Assembly: GCF_000412675.1 (NCBI RefSeq)
Contig: NC_021505.1
Span: 4,086,501-4,150,500 of the forward strand
Direction: 5' to 3'
DNA: 64,000 nucleotides
From: Pseudomonas putida NBRC 14164
GTDB lineage: Bacteria; Pseudomonadota; Gammaproteobacteria; Pseudomonadales; Pseudomonadaceae
Positions 26,159 through 34,758 of this stretch are shown piece by piece. Position 1 is the stretch's first letter. Each line of letters starts with the position of its first letter. The notes under the pieces are model-generated. The model had not been told where the DNA came from and did not search any database. It worked only from the letters and a program-made list of their open reading frames with translations. Both the position numbers and the translations under genes were made by a program.

Positions 26159-27555
26159 GCTTCGGCCTGAATCGCCTCGACAAGGCATTGCAGCGCGAAG
26201 GCAATATTCTTGCTCCAGTCCACTGTGCAGCACAGCCGCAGGTGGCTGCGCCATAGGCCACACTGGCTGAACAGCTCCCCGGGGGCGATGACGATGCGCT
26301 GCGCCAGCAACCGCTCGAAGACCCGGCGCATATCCACCGGCCGGGTCGCCTGCAACCACAGGCTGGCCCCGCCTTGGGGCTCAGTGATGCGCAGGCATCC
26401 CTGGCCGTAGACGTCCAGTAGCGCCTTCAGCTGCTGCAGGCGTTGGCGCAGCATGGGCCGCAAGCGCTTGACATGCAGCTCGACCCGACGCGAGGTGAAC
26501 AGCCTGGCGATGGCCTTTTGGCGAATCGGTGACAAGCGAAAAGCACGTTCGAGAAACAGCTGCTGCAACCGCTCGTTATGCTGCCGGCAAAGCAGGTAGC
26601 CAAAGGGCGCCTCTGCGCCGATCAGCTTGTCCAAGGTCGAAAACACCAGCAGCCGGTCAGGGTCGGCGAAGTCCCGGTAGCGCGGCGCTGACGCGTGGAA
26701 ACACAACTCGCCGTAGCCATCGTTTTCAAACAGCCACACTGCGTGCTCGGTTAGCCAGCGGCAGATCTGCTGCTTGTCCGCCGCCGGCATCAGGCCACCT
26801 TGCGGCACGTTGGCCGCTGACGACAGCACTGCCAGGCGCACAGGCTGATCGCACAGCAGCCGGTGAAACTGCTGCAGGTCGAAACGCCCGTCATCACCCA
26901 ATGGCACTTCGATGATGGTCATGCGTGCAGCCTGCAACTGCCTCAGCACCGCCCAGTTGCAGGGCGACTCCACCAGCGCCACCTGGCCCTCCAGGTCGAG
27001 GGCGCGTAACGACAATTCGAGGATGCTGCGCAGGTCCGCGCCGATGAACACCTGATCGGCGCTCCAGTAATGCTGCGCCGAGCGGGTGTAGCGGTCGGCC
27101 AGCACGCTGCGCAACTCAGGCTCACCGAACGGCTGGAACAACGGTGCCAACGAGTGCGGGTATTGGCGCGCCAGTTCGCGCTCGATCATCATTAGCGGCT
27201 GTTGCAGCGACAGCATCATGGCCGGCGCATCACTGCCCAGGGCCAGCATACCCGGCTGACGGGCACTGGCGAACACAGTGTCGAGCAGGCTCGGTGAGTG
27301 ATGGCCACGCATGGCGGGCGCGCGGGTTCGGATGAAGTAGCCCTGCTTGGGTCGCGCATACACCCGCCCTTCGTCTTCCAGCAGCGCATAGGCGTACTTG
27401 GTACTGGATACCGAAACGCTCAGGCGCCGGGCCAACTCGCGCAGCGACGGCAAGCGCTGCTCCACATCGCAGGGCGCTGCCTCGATCCTGTCGAGCAAGT
27501 AGCGGTAGACCGCCTGGTAGGTGTAGCTGGGCTTGTCGATCTGGCTGTTGTCCAT
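26146..27555 (-). CDS. MocR/GabR-type regulator (GntR HTH + aminotransferase fold)
   Basis: This 469-residue protein has a GntR winged helix at residues about 10-75 (LPSLRELARRLSVSVSSTKY) followed by a fold-type I aminotransferase-like domain. The PLP Asp is in FENDGYGELCF and the probable Schiff-base Lys in FSTLDKLIGAEAPFGYLL. The following position, normally the Arg of RLGY in MocR proteins, is Pro. The C-terminal Arg in LRLCC is retained. Such regulators sense an amino compound through PLP chemistry. It overlaps the 3' end of panB by 13 bases tail to tail, so its target is not obvious from orientation. Confidence 0.85.
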   Translation of the reverse strand: MDNSQIDKPSYTYQAVYRYLLDRIEAAPCDVEQRLPSLRELARRLSVSVSSTKYAYALLEDEGRVYARPKQGYFIRTRAPAMRGHHSPSLLDTVFASARQPGMLALGSDAPAMMLSLQQPLMMIERELARQYPHSLAPLFQPFGEPELRSVLADRYTRSAQHYWSADQVFIGADLRSILELSLRALDLEGQVALVESPCNWAVLRQLQAARMTIIEVPLGDDGRFDLQQFHRLLCDQPVRLAVLSSAANVPQGGLMPAADKQQICRWLTEHAVWLFENDGYGELCFHASAPRYRDFADPDRLLVFSTLDKLIGAEAPFGYLLCRQHNERLQQLFLERAFRLSPIRQKAIARLFTSRRVELHVKRLRPMLRQRLQQLKALLDVYGQGCLRITEPQGGASLWLQATRPVDMRRVFERLLAQRIVIAPGELFSQCGLWRSHLRLCCTVDWSKNIAFALQCLVEAIQAEAQTP

Positions 27556-27605
27556 GGCGGCGACTGTGACGGCATTGAACCCAACCCTGGCGCATTGGTA
27601 AACCC

Positions 27606-28670
27606 CTACTGTGGCAATTGCACCTGCGGCTTGGTCGCGGCAAATATCGCCCAGCTGGACACGAACAGCGCCGCGATCAATGGCCCGATCACGAAGCCGT
27701 TGAGCCCGAATACTGCCAGCCCACCCAGCGTCGACACCAGAATCAGGTAGTCCGGCATGCGCGTATCCTTGCCTACCAGAATCGGCCGCAGCACGTTATC
27801 CACCAGGCCAATCACCAGCACCCCGAACGCGGTCAGGATAATGCCCGGCAGTATTGCCCCGGTCAGCAGGAAATACGCGGCCACCGGCGCCCAGACGATC
27901 CCCGCACCCACCGCCGGCAGCAGCGACAGGAACGCCATCAGCACCGCCCACACCAGTGCGCTGGGGATATCCAGCACCCAGAAAATGAACCCGCCCAGCG
28001 CCCCTTGGGTAATGGCCACCAATACGTTGCCTTTCACCGTCGCCCGCACCACACGGTTGAACTTCAGCTGCAAACGGCGTTTCTGGTGCTCGGGCAGCGG
28101 CACGGCCTGCCTCACCCGGCGAGCCACTTCCGGGCCGTCGCGCAAAAAGAAGAACAGCAGGTACATCATGATGCCAAAGCTGACCACGAACTCGAACGTG
28201 CCTTGACCAAAGCTGAATGCCTGGCTGGCCAATACCTGGCTACCTTGGGTTGCCCACTTGGTGATCTTGTCACGCAACCCGTCGAGGTTGCCCATGCCCA
28301 TGTTGTCCAGGCCATGCTGGGCGAATGCCGGGAGCAGGTCCTTGCCGTGCTCGACGTAACCGGCGATGTCCAGTTGCCCGCTTTCGATGCGCTGGTACAG
28401 CGTGGCGCCCTCCTGGACCAACAGCGCGCTGGTGATGATCACCGGCAGGATCGCCACCAGCAGGCACACCAGCGTGGTCGTGGCCGCGGCCAGGTTGCGT
28501 CGCCGCCCGAAGCGGATCAGCAGGTGGCGCTGCAGCGGGGCGAACAGGATGCCGAGGATCACCGCCCAGAAGATTGCGCCATAGTACGGCAACAGGATCC
28601 AGAAGAAGGCAATGGTCACCAGCGCCAGGAGTACTGCCAGGGCTTTGTTCTGTAGCGCGGTTTCGTTCAT
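27606..28670 (-). CDS. AI-2E/PerM-family membrane protein
   Basis: This 354-residue protein has about eight transmembrane helices in the AI-2E exporter/PerM pattern: two N-terminal helices (LLALVTIAFFWILLPYYGAI), a hydrophilic segment around 75-150, then VSFGIMMYLLFFFLRDGPEV and the terminal hydrophobic block with GLVDNVLRPILVGKDTRMPD, the family signature. Some members act as quorum-signal exporters or ion antiporters; the substrate is not known here. The ATG at 28670 follows AGAGGAA. It is divergent from trhP. Confidence 0.85.
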   Translation of the reverse strand: MNETALQNKALAVLLALVTIAFFWILLPYYGAIFWAVILGILFAPLQRHLLIRFGRRRNLAAATTTLVCLLVAILPVIITSALLVQEGATLYQRIESGQLDIAGYVEHGKDLLPAFAQHGLDNMGMGNLDGLRDKITKWATQGSQVLASQAFSFGQGTFEFVVSFGIMMYLLFFFLRDGPEVARRVRQAVPLPEHQKRRLQLKFNRVVRATVKGNVLVAITQGALGGFIFWVLDIPSALVWAVLMAFLSLLPAVGAGIVWAPVAAYFLLTGAILPGIILTAFGVLVIGLVDNVLRPILVGKDTRMPDYLILVSTLGGLAVFGLNGFVIGPLIAALFVSSWAIFAATKPQVQLPQ

Positions 28671-28735
28671 TGCAGTTCCTCTCATGGCTTGTGAGAGATT
28701 AGTGCATGGCACTCGGGCAAAAGTGCCGCGCTCAC

Positions 28736-28749
28736 TTGACGCAAATCAA
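28736..28749. promoter_or_regulatory. Candidate Anr/Fnr box upstream of trhP
   Basis: TTGACGCAAATCAA fits TTGAY-N4-ATCAA, the Anr/Fnr pattern. Its centre is about 61 bases upstream of the trhP ATG. It lies in the divergent gap with the AI-2E gene and could serve either, but spacing favours trhP. Confidence 0.55.
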
Positions 28750-28803
28750 TACGCGCCTTGTCCATCGCCCCTAGCATCCCGGCCTTTTTGCCCCGGTGCG
28801 CAC

Positions 28804-30138
28804 ATGAACCCTACCGCCAAGCCCGAACTGCTGGCCCCCGCCGGCACCCTCAAGACCATGCGCTACGCCTTTGCCTACGGCGCCGACGCAGTCTACGCCG
28901 GCCAGCCGCGCTACAGCTTGCGGGTGCGCAACAACGAATTCGACCACGCCAACCTGGCGCTGGGTATCCAGGAGGCGCATGCCCTGGGCAAGCGCTTCTA
29001 CGTAGTGGTCAACATCGCCCCGCACAACGCCAAGCTCAAGACATTTCTGAAGGACCTGGCACCGGTCATCGACATGGCGCCGGACGCGCTGATCATGTCC
29101 GACCCCGGCTTGATCATGCTGGTGCGCCAGCACTTCCCGCAGATGCCGGTGCACTTGTCGGTGCAGGCCAACACCGTCAACTGGGCGAGTGTGCAGTTCT
29201 GGCAGCAAATGGGCCTCAGCCGGGTGATCCTGTCACGCGAGCTGTCCCTGGAAGAGATCGAGGAAATCCGCCAGCAGGTGCCGGGCATGGAGCTGGAGGT
29301 GTTCGTCCACGGCGCGCTGTGCATGGCCTATTCCGGCCGTTGCCTGCTGTCGGGCTACCTCAACAAGCGTGATGCCAACCAGGGCACCTGCACCAACGCC
29401 TGCCGCTGGAAGTACGACGCCACGCCGGCCACCGAGAACGCCACCGGCGACATCGTGCGCGAAGTGCAGCCCACCCTTGGCCTGGGCGCCCCTACCGAGC
29501 AGGTTTTCCTGCTGCAGGAAAGCAACCGCCCCGGCACCGAAATGCCGGCGTTCGAAGATGAACACGGCACCTACATCATGAACGCCAAGGACCTGCGCGC
29601 CATCCAGCACGTCGAGCGCCTGGCCGGCATGGGCGTGCATTCGCTGAAGATCGAAGGCCGCACCAAGTCGCACTTCTACTGTGCCCGTGCCGTACAGTCG
29701 TACCGCCAGGCGATCGACGACGCCGTGGCCGGGCGGCCGTTTGACCGCGCCTTGATGGGCAACCTCGAATCCCTCGCGCAACGCGGCTACACCGAAGGCT
29801 TCCTGCGCCGCCACGTGCACGATGAATACCAGAACTACCAACGCGGCAACTCGGTCTCGGAGCGCCAGCAGTTCGTCGGTGAACTGACCGGCGTGCGTGT
29901 CGAAGGCTTGGCCGAGGTCAAGGTGAAGAACCGCTTTGCCGTAGGTGACCACCTGGAGCTGATGACCCCGCGTGGCAATTACCACTTCGACCTGCACCGC
30001 CTGTGCAACCGCCAACAGCAGGCCATCGGCGTGGCACCAGGCGACGGCCATGTGGTGTACCTGCCCATTCCGGAGCAGGTCGCACTTGACTACGCCCTGC
30101 TGATGCGCGACCTGCGCGCCGACGAGGTGGCAAGCTGA
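28804..30138 (+). CDS. trhP: tRNA 5-hydroxyuridine synthesis protein TrhP (YegQ, peptidase U32 family)
   Basis: This 444-residue U32-family protein matches TrhP/YegQ in length, whereas the ubiquinone proteins UbiU and UbiV of the same family are nearer 300-330. Visible signatures are ELLAPAGTLKTMRYAFAYGA, HLSVQANTVNWASVQFW, EVFVHGALCMAYSGRCLLSG and the cysteine-rich GTCTNACRWKY for an iron-sulphur cluster. In E. coli TrhP makes ho5U34 in tRNA without oxygen, using prephenate-derived chemistry. The start at 28804 follows a C-rich leader; a longer frame would cross the AI-2E promoter. A cop box overlaps its stop codon. Confidence 0.88.
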   Translation: MNPTAKPELLAPAGTLKTMRYAFAYGADAVYAGQPRYSLRVRNNEFDHANLALGIQEAHALGKRFYVVVNIAPHNAKLKTFLKDLAPVIDMAPDALIMSDPGLIMLVRQHFPQMPVHLSVQANTVNWASVQFWQQMGLSRVILSRELSLEEIEEIRQQVPGMELEVFVHGALCMAYSGRCLLSGYLNKRDANQGTCTNACRWKYDATPATENATGDIVREVQPTLGLGAPTEQVFLLQESNRPGTEMPAFEDEHGTYIMNAKDLRAIQHVERLAGMGVHSLKIEGRTKSHFYCARAVQSYRQAIDDAVAGRPFDRALMGNLESLAQRGYTEGFLRRHVHDEYQNYQRGNSVSERQQFVGELTGVRVEGLAEVKVKNRFAVGDHLELMTPRGNYHFDLHRLCNRQQQAIGVAPGDGHVVYLPIPEQVALDYALLMRDLRADEVAS

Positions 30139-30150
30139 CAATGCTGTAAT
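30135..30150 (+). promoter_or_regulatory. Candidate CopR box (cop box)
   Basis: CTGACA-ATGCT-GTAAT exactly matches the CTGACA-N5-GTAAT pattern I recall for CopR of P. aeruginosa. It begins one base before the trhP stop codon, which it contains, and lies 67-82 bases upstream of the copA ATG. Confidence 0.55.
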
Positions 30151-30216
30151 GTGCGCCTCAGCTGCCTGACAGGCGCCTGCAGCGAACATCGTGGCTCCCC
30201 CGCATGAGGCCACGCC

Positions 30217-31917
30217 ATGTTGCGCACCCCCACCCGCCGCACCTTCGTCAAAGGCCTGGGCGCCGCCACTACACTGGCGGGCCTGGGGCTGTGGCGCCCG
30301 CTGGCCCAGGCCGCCGAAGGCCAGGACCTGGCCGGCCAGCACTTCGAGCTGTTCATCGGCCAAACCCCGGTCAACATCACCGGCCGCCCGCGCACCGCAC
30401 TGACCATCAACAACAGCCTGCCCGGCCCGCTGCTGCGGTGGCGCGAAGGCGACACCGTGACCCTGCGCGTGCGTAACCGGCTGGCACAGGACACCTCGAT
30501 CCACTGGCACGGCATCATCCTGCCCGCCAACATGGACGGCGTACCTGGCCTGAGCTTCGCCGGCATTGAACCCGGCGGGGACTACCTGTACCGGTTCACC
30601 TTGCGCCAAAGTGGAACTTACTGGTACCACAGCCATTCGGGGCTGCAGGAACAGGCCGGGGTATACGGGGCCATCGTGATCGAGCCGCGCGAGCCCGAAC
30701 CGCACCACTACCAGCGCGACCACGTGCTGCTGTTCAGCGACTGGTCGGACCAGGCGCCGGAACAGCTGATGGCCACCCTGAAGAAACAGTCCGACGCGTA
30801 CAACTATCACAAGCGCACGGTCGGCGATTTCATCGATGACGTGGCCGACAAGGGCTGGAGCCCCACCGTCGCCGAGCGCACGGCATGGGCGCGCATGCGC
30901 ATGAGCCCTACCGACCTCGCCGATATCAGCGCCACCACCTACACCTACCTGCTCAACGGCCAGCCGCCGGACGGCAACTTTACTTGCCTGTGCCAACCGG
31001 GCGAAACCGTGCGCCTGCGGCTGATAAACGCCTCGGCCATGACCTATTTCGATTTCCGTATCCCCGGGCTGAAGCTGACGGTGATCGCCGCCGACGGCTT
31101 GCCGGTGAAGCCGGTGAGCGTGGATGAGCTGCGCATTGCCGTGGCCGAAACCTATGACGTGCTGGTGACCGTGGGCGAGCAACCTGCCTACACCCTGTTC
31201 GCCCAGAGCATGGACCGTACCGGCTTCGCCCGCGGCACCCTGGCCCGCGCTACCGGGCTGCAGGCCCCCGTGCCTACCCCCGACCCGCGCCCGGTGCTGA
31301 GCATGGACGACATGGGCCACGGCGGCATGGGCGCCATGGCGGGCATGGATCACAGCAACATGGCCGGCATGGACCACACGGCCATGTCAGCGATGCAACA
31401 ACACCCGGCCAGTGAAACCGGCAACCCGTTGGTGGACATGCAGACCATGGCCCCGCGCGCCAACCTGGCCGACCCTGGCATAGGCCTGCGCAACAATGGC
31501 CGCCGCGTGCTGACCTACGCCGACCTGCGCAGCCCCTACCCCGACCCGGACGGCCGCACGCCATCGCGCGACATCGAGCTGCACCTGACCGGCCACATGG
31601 AGCGCTTCGCCTGGTCGTTCGACGGCGTCAAGTTCAGCGATGCCGAGCCGTTGCGTTTGGCCTACGGCGAGCGGGTGCGCATCACCCTCGTCAACGACAC
31701 CATGATGACCCACCCCATCCACCTGCATGGCATGTGGAGCGACCTGGAAGACGAGCACGGCCAGTTTCTGGTGCGCAAACACACCGTCGACATCCCGCCC
31801 GGCAGCCGACGTTCCTACCGGGTGACTGCCGACGCCCTTGGCCGCTGGGCCTACCACTGCCACCTGCTCTACCACATGGAGACCGGCATGTTCCGCGAGG
31901 TACGCGTCGATGAATGA
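30217..31917 (+). CDS. copA: Periplasmic multicopper oxidase CopA
   Basis: This 566-residue protein starts with a Tat signal (RRTFVKGLGAATTLAGLGLW). Cupredoxin domains carry the copper ligands SIHWHG, YWYHSHSG, HPIHLHGMW and HCHLLYHMETGM in the expected order, completing T1 and T2/T3 sites. A Met/His-rich loop around residues 365-400 (MGHGGMGAMAGMDHSNMAGM) is typical of copper-resistance oxidases. It oxidises Cu(I) and sequesters copper in the periplasm. It is the first gene of copA-copB-DUF411-yqaA, preceded by a cop box, and overlaps copB by 8 bases. Confidence 0.95.
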   Translation: MLRTPTRRTFVKGLGAATTLAGLGLWRPLAQAAEGQDLAGQHFELFIGQTPVNITGRPRTALTINNSLPGPLLRWREGDTVTLRVRNRLAQDTSIHWHGIILPANMDGVPGLSFAGIEPGGDYLYRFTLRQSGTYWYHSHSGLQEQAGVYGAIVIEPREPEPHHYQRDHVLLFSDWSDQAPEQLMATLKKQSDAYNYHKRTVGDFIDDVADKGWSPTVAERTAWARMRMSPTDLADISATTYTYLLNGQPPDGNFTCLCQPGETVRLRLINASAMTYFDFRIPGLKLTVIAADGLPVKPVSVDELRIAVAETYDVLVTVGEQPAYTLFAQSMDRTGFARGTLARATGLQAPVPTPDPRPVLSMDDMGHGGMGAMAGMDHSNMAGMDHTAMSAMQQHPASETGNPLVDMQTMAPRANLADPGIGLRNNGRRVLTYADLRSPYPDPDGRTPSRDIELHLTGHMERFAWSFDGVKFSDAEPLRLAYGERVRITLVNDTMMTHPIHLHGMWSDLEDEHGQFLVRKHTVDIPPGSRRSYRVTADALGRWAYHCHLLYHMETGMFREVRVDE

Positions 31918-32773
31918 CACCCGCAACCGCAGCGTCGTGGCCGGCGTGGCCCTGCTGACCCTGTTCGCCAGCGAACGTGCGCTGGCCGCTGGTATGGCGC
32001 ACATGAACCATGGCCAGATGAACCATGAAAGCATGGGCCATGGCCCGGCTACGCCCAGCCCGCCGCGCACGCCCCTGCCTGCAATCACCGACGCCGACCG
32101 CCGCGCCGCCTTCCCGCCACTGCCTGGGCACCAGGTACACGACCGGGCGCTGAACTGGGCGGTGATCGTCGACAAGCTTGAATACCAGAACTTCGAGAGC
32201 AGCAGTGCCCTGAACTGGAACGCCACGGCCTGGGTCGGCGGCGATATCGACCGCCTGTGGCTGCGCACGGAAGGCGAACGCGAGCAAGGCAAGACACACA
32301 AGGCCGAAGTGCAGGCGCTGTGGGGCCATGCCGTGAGCCCGTGGTGGGAGCTGGTGGCCGGCGTGCGCCAGGACTTCAAGCCCGCCAGCGGCCAGACCTG
32401 GGCCGGCTTCGGCATTCAAGGCACGCCGCTGTATGGCCTGGAGCTGCAAGCCACCGCCTACGCCGGCGAGCGGCAACAGACCGCGCTGCGCCTGGAGGCC
32501 GCTTACGCTATGCTGCTGACCAACCGCTGGATACTGGAACCGAACCTGGAAGCCAACCTCTACGGCCGCAACGACGCCAGGCGCGAGCAAGGCGCCGGGC
32601 TGGCCGACAGCGAGGTGGGCCTGCGGCTGCGCTACGAGATCACGCGCGGTTTCGCGCCCTACATCGGGGTCAGTTTCAATCGCCTGTACGGCACGCGTGC
32701 CGACCAGGCCCGCGAAGACGGCGAAGACCTGGGCCAGACCCGCCTGGTTGCCGGTATCCGCCTGCGTTTCTAA
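31910..32773 (+). CDS. copB: Outer-membrane copper resistance protein CopB
   Basis: This 287-residue protein has a signal peptide (VVAGVALLTLFASERALAAG), a short Met/His-rich segment (MAHMNHGQMNHESMGHG) and a beta-barrel-like C-terminus ending in Phe (TRLVAGIRLRF), the normal outer-membrane signature. It works with CopA in copper sequestration or export. The ATG at 31910 overlaps the 3' end of copA. Confidence 0.93.
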   Translation: MNDTRNRSVVAGVALLTLFASERALAAGMAHMNHGQMNHESMGHGPATPSPPRTPLPAITDADRRAAFPPLPGHQVHDRALNWAVIVDKLEYQNFESSSALNWNATAWVGGDIDRLWLRTEGEREQGKTHKAEVQALWGHAVSPWWELVAGVRQDFKPASGQTWAGFGIQGTPLYGLELQATAYAGERQQTALRLEAAYAMLLTNRWILEPNLEANLYGRNDARREQGAGLADSEVGLRLRYEITRGFAPYIGVSFNRLYGTRADQAREDGEDLGQTRLVAGIRLRF

Positions 32774-32787
32774 AGGAGTGCCTCACC

Positions 32788-33216
32788 ATGCTGCGCAAAC
32801 ACCTGCTGCCCCTGGGCCTGCTGGCCATCACCGGTCTGGCCCAGGCCGCCGAGACCATCGACGTCTACCGCGACCCCAACTGCGGCTGCTGCAAGGCCTG
32901 GATCAGCCACCTGCGTGACAATGGTTTCACCGTCAACGACCACGTCGAGCCGAACATGAGCGCGGTCAAGCAGCGCCTGGGCGTGGCGCCGCGCCTGGCG
33001 TCGTGCCACACCGGGGTGATCGACGGCAAGTTCGTCGAAGGCCATGTGCCGGCCGAGCAGGTGCGCCTGCTGGCAAAGCGTAGCGACCTCAAGGGCCTGG
33101 CCGTACCGGGCATGCCCATGGGCTCGCCCGGCATGGAAATGGGTGACCACAAGGATGCCTACCAGGTCATCGGCGTAACCCAGGATGGCCAGGACACCGT
33201 TGTAGCCAACTACTGA
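32788..33216 (+). CDS. DUF411 (CopG-like) periplasmic copper protein
   Basis: This 142-residue protein has a signal peptide (LLPLGLLAITGLAQAAE) and the DUF411 core with Cys clusters RDPNCGCCKAWISHL and ASCHTGVIDGKFVEGH, plus a Met-rich tail (GMPMGSPGMEMG). These residues resemble CopG, a thioredoxin-fold periplasmic copper redox protein. The ATG at 32788 follows AAGGAG. It is the third gene of the copper operon, and its TGA shares a base with the next start. Confidence 0.88.
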   Translation: MLRKHLLPLGLLAITGLAQAAETIDVYRDPNCGCCKAWISHLRDNGFTVNDHVEPNMSAVKQRLGVAPRLASCHTGVIDGKFVEGHVPAEQVRLLAKRSDLKGLAVPGMPMGSPGMEMGDHKDAYQVIGVTQDGQDTVVANY

Positions 33217-33653
33217 TGCTCAGCTTGTGGGCGCTATTTCTCAGCGCCTTCGGCGCCGCCACCCTGCTGCCGCTGCAATCGGAAGCCGTGCTGGTCGGCC
33301 TGTTGCTCCGCCAGCCCGAGGCCTGGGCAACCCTGCTGCTGGTGGCCACCCTGGGCAATGTGCTGGGTTCGGTCGTCAATTGGCTGCTGGGCCGCGCCGT
33401 CGAGCACCTGCGCGACAAACGCTGGTTCCCGTTCAGCGCTGCCCAACTGCAGCGCGCGCAGCGGCGTTACCAGCGCTGGGGGCAGTGGTCGTTGCTGCTC
33501 AGCTGGATGCCGGTGATCGGCGACCCGCTGACCTTGATCGCCGGGATCATGCGGGAACCCTTCTGGCGCTTCCTGCTGCTGGTGACCCTGGCCAAGGCTG
33601 GCCGTTATGCGGTGCTGGCGATGATTACCCTGGGCTGGTTTCACGCCTGGTAA
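33216..33653 (+). CDS. YqaA/DedA-like small membrane protein
   Basis: This 145-residue protein has about four hydrophobic segments and the SNARE-associated/VTT-like signature GNVLGSVVNWLLGR, with MPVIGDPLTLIAGIMREPFW in the second half, as in E. coli YqaA. Family members act in membrane homeostasis or lipid transport. It begins on the last base of the DUF411 gene stop, so it is probably co-transcribed with cop genes; a role in copper tolerance is inference. Confidence 0.82.
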   Translation: MLSLWALFLSAFGAATLLPLQSEAVLVGLLLRQPEAWATLLLVATLGNVLGSVVNWLLGRAVEHLRDKRWFPFSAAQLQRAQRRYQRWGQWSLLLSWMPVIGDPLTLIAGIMREPFWRFLLLVTLAKAGRYAVLAMITLGWFHAW

Positions 33654-33727
33654 CACCTTTCACGTTCCCGGCGCGCGCCTGGCTGCTAAAGTCGCCCTCT
33701 CCTATATGGCCCTACACGGAGTGCCCC

Positions 33728-34726
33728 ATGCTGCGCGCAACCGCCCTGGCCCTGGCCTGCCTTGTCGGCAGCCCGGCCATCGCCGCCGAAACGCCTACCT
33801 ACGGCCCCCAGCTCGAGGGCTTCAGCTACCCCCACCCGCTCAAGCACTTTGACTTCAAGTCCCAGGGCCAGTCCCTGCAGATGGGCTACATGGACGTCGC
33901 CGCACAAGGCCAGGCCAACGGCCACAGCGTGGTGCTGATGCACGGCAAGAACTTCTGCGCCGCCACCTGGGAAACCACCATCGACGCGCTGAGCAAGGCC
34001 GGTTACCGGGTCATCGCCCCCGATCAGGTCGGCTTCTGCACTTCCAGCAAGCCCGCGCATTACCAGTACAGCTTCCAGCAGTTGGCCGACAACACCCATG
34101 CCTTGCTCGAACAGCTGGGTATCAGGCAAACCATCGTGCTCGGGCATTCCACGGGCGGCATGCTCGCCACCCGCTATGCGCTGATGTACCCGCAGCAGGT
34201 GGAACGCCTGGCCATGGTCAACCCGATTGGCCTGGAAGACTGGAAAGCCCTGGGCGTGCCCTACCGTACGGTGGACCAGTGGTATGCGCGCGAGCTCAAG
34301 CTGGATGCCGAGGGCGTGCGCGAGTATGAGCGCAAGACTTACTACGCCGGGCGCTGGAAGCCGGAGTACGAGCGCTGGGTACAGATGCTGGCGGGCCTGA
34401 ACAAGGGGCCGGGGCATGAAGCGGTGGCGTGGAACTCGGCGCTGATCTACGACATGATCTTCACTCAGCCGGTGTACCACGAGTTCAAGGACTTGCAGAT
34501 GCCGACCTTGCTGCTGATCGGCGACAAGGACACCACGGCCATTGGCAGCGATATCGCACCGCCGGAAGTGAAGGCGAAGCTGGGCAAGTATGCCGTGCTG
34601 GGGCCACAGGTGGCCAAGCTGATCCCCAAAGGTGAACTGATCACTTTCGAAGGCATGGGGCATGCGCCGCAGATCGAAGAACCCGTGCGGTTCAACCGTA
34701 CCCTGGTCGAGTGGCTGGCCAAGTGA
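33728..34726 (+). CDS. Exported alpha/beta hydrolase
   Basis: This 332-residue protein has a signal peptide (LALACLVGSPAIAAE) and an alpha/beta-hydrolase fold. The nucleophile is Ser in VLGHSTGGMLATRYAL, the oxyanion region is LMHGKNFCAATWE, the acid is probably Asp in LLLIGDKDTTAIG and the base His in EGMGHAPQIEEP. The ATG at 33728 follows CACGGAGTGCCCC. It may be an esterase or a haloalkane- or epoxide-hydrolase relative; substrate unknown. It ends at a strong terminator shared with zapE. Confidence 0.85.
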   Translation: MLRATALALACLVGSPAIAAETPTYGPQLEGFSYPHPLKHFDFKSQGQSLQMGYMDVAAQGQANGHSVVLMHGKNFCAATWETTIDALSKAGYRVIAPDQVGFCTSSKPAHYQYSFQQLADNTHALLEQLGIRQTIVLGHSTGGMLATRYALMYPQQVERLAMVNPIGLEDWKALGVPYRTVDQWYARELKLDAEGVREYERKTYYAGRWKPEYERWVQMLAGLNKGPGHEAVAWNSALIYDMIFTQPVYHEFKDLQMPTLLLIGDKDTTAIGSDIAPPEVKAKLGKYAVLGPQVAKLIPKGELITFEGMGHAPQIEEPVRFNRTLVEWLAK

Positions 34727-34729
34727 AAC

Positions 34730-34750
34730 GGGGGCCGCTTTGCGGCCCCC
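34730..34750. terminator. Bidirectional terminator between hydrolase and zapE
   Basis: A perfect 9-bp stem GGGGGCCGC/GCGGCCCCC with a TTT loop sits between two convergent genes, 4 bases after the hydrolase stop and 9 bases before the zapE stop. Confidence 0.7.
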
Positions 34751-34758
34751 GGCACTCT

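Noticed and set aside
16397..27555. Genomic island or prophage
   Set aside because: The NEL gene and the panB/mocR block may be acquired, but I found no integrase, tRNA attachment site or direct repeats bounding them.
28804..30138. Assignment of the U32 protein as UbiU/UbiV
   Set aside because: At 444 residues it is too long and there is no second U32 gene beside it; TrhP fits length and motifs.
30153..30176. GCGCCT/AGGCGC inverted repeat before copA as terminator
   Set aside because: Arms are short, the loop is long and there is no T tract; the cop box just upstream explains the region better.
29233..31377. A 714-codon open frame antisense to trhP and copA
   Set aside because: It is opposite two genes with unmistakable motifs; composition (Gly, Ala, His, Gln-rich) and absence of motifs are typical of antisense frames in GC-rich genes.
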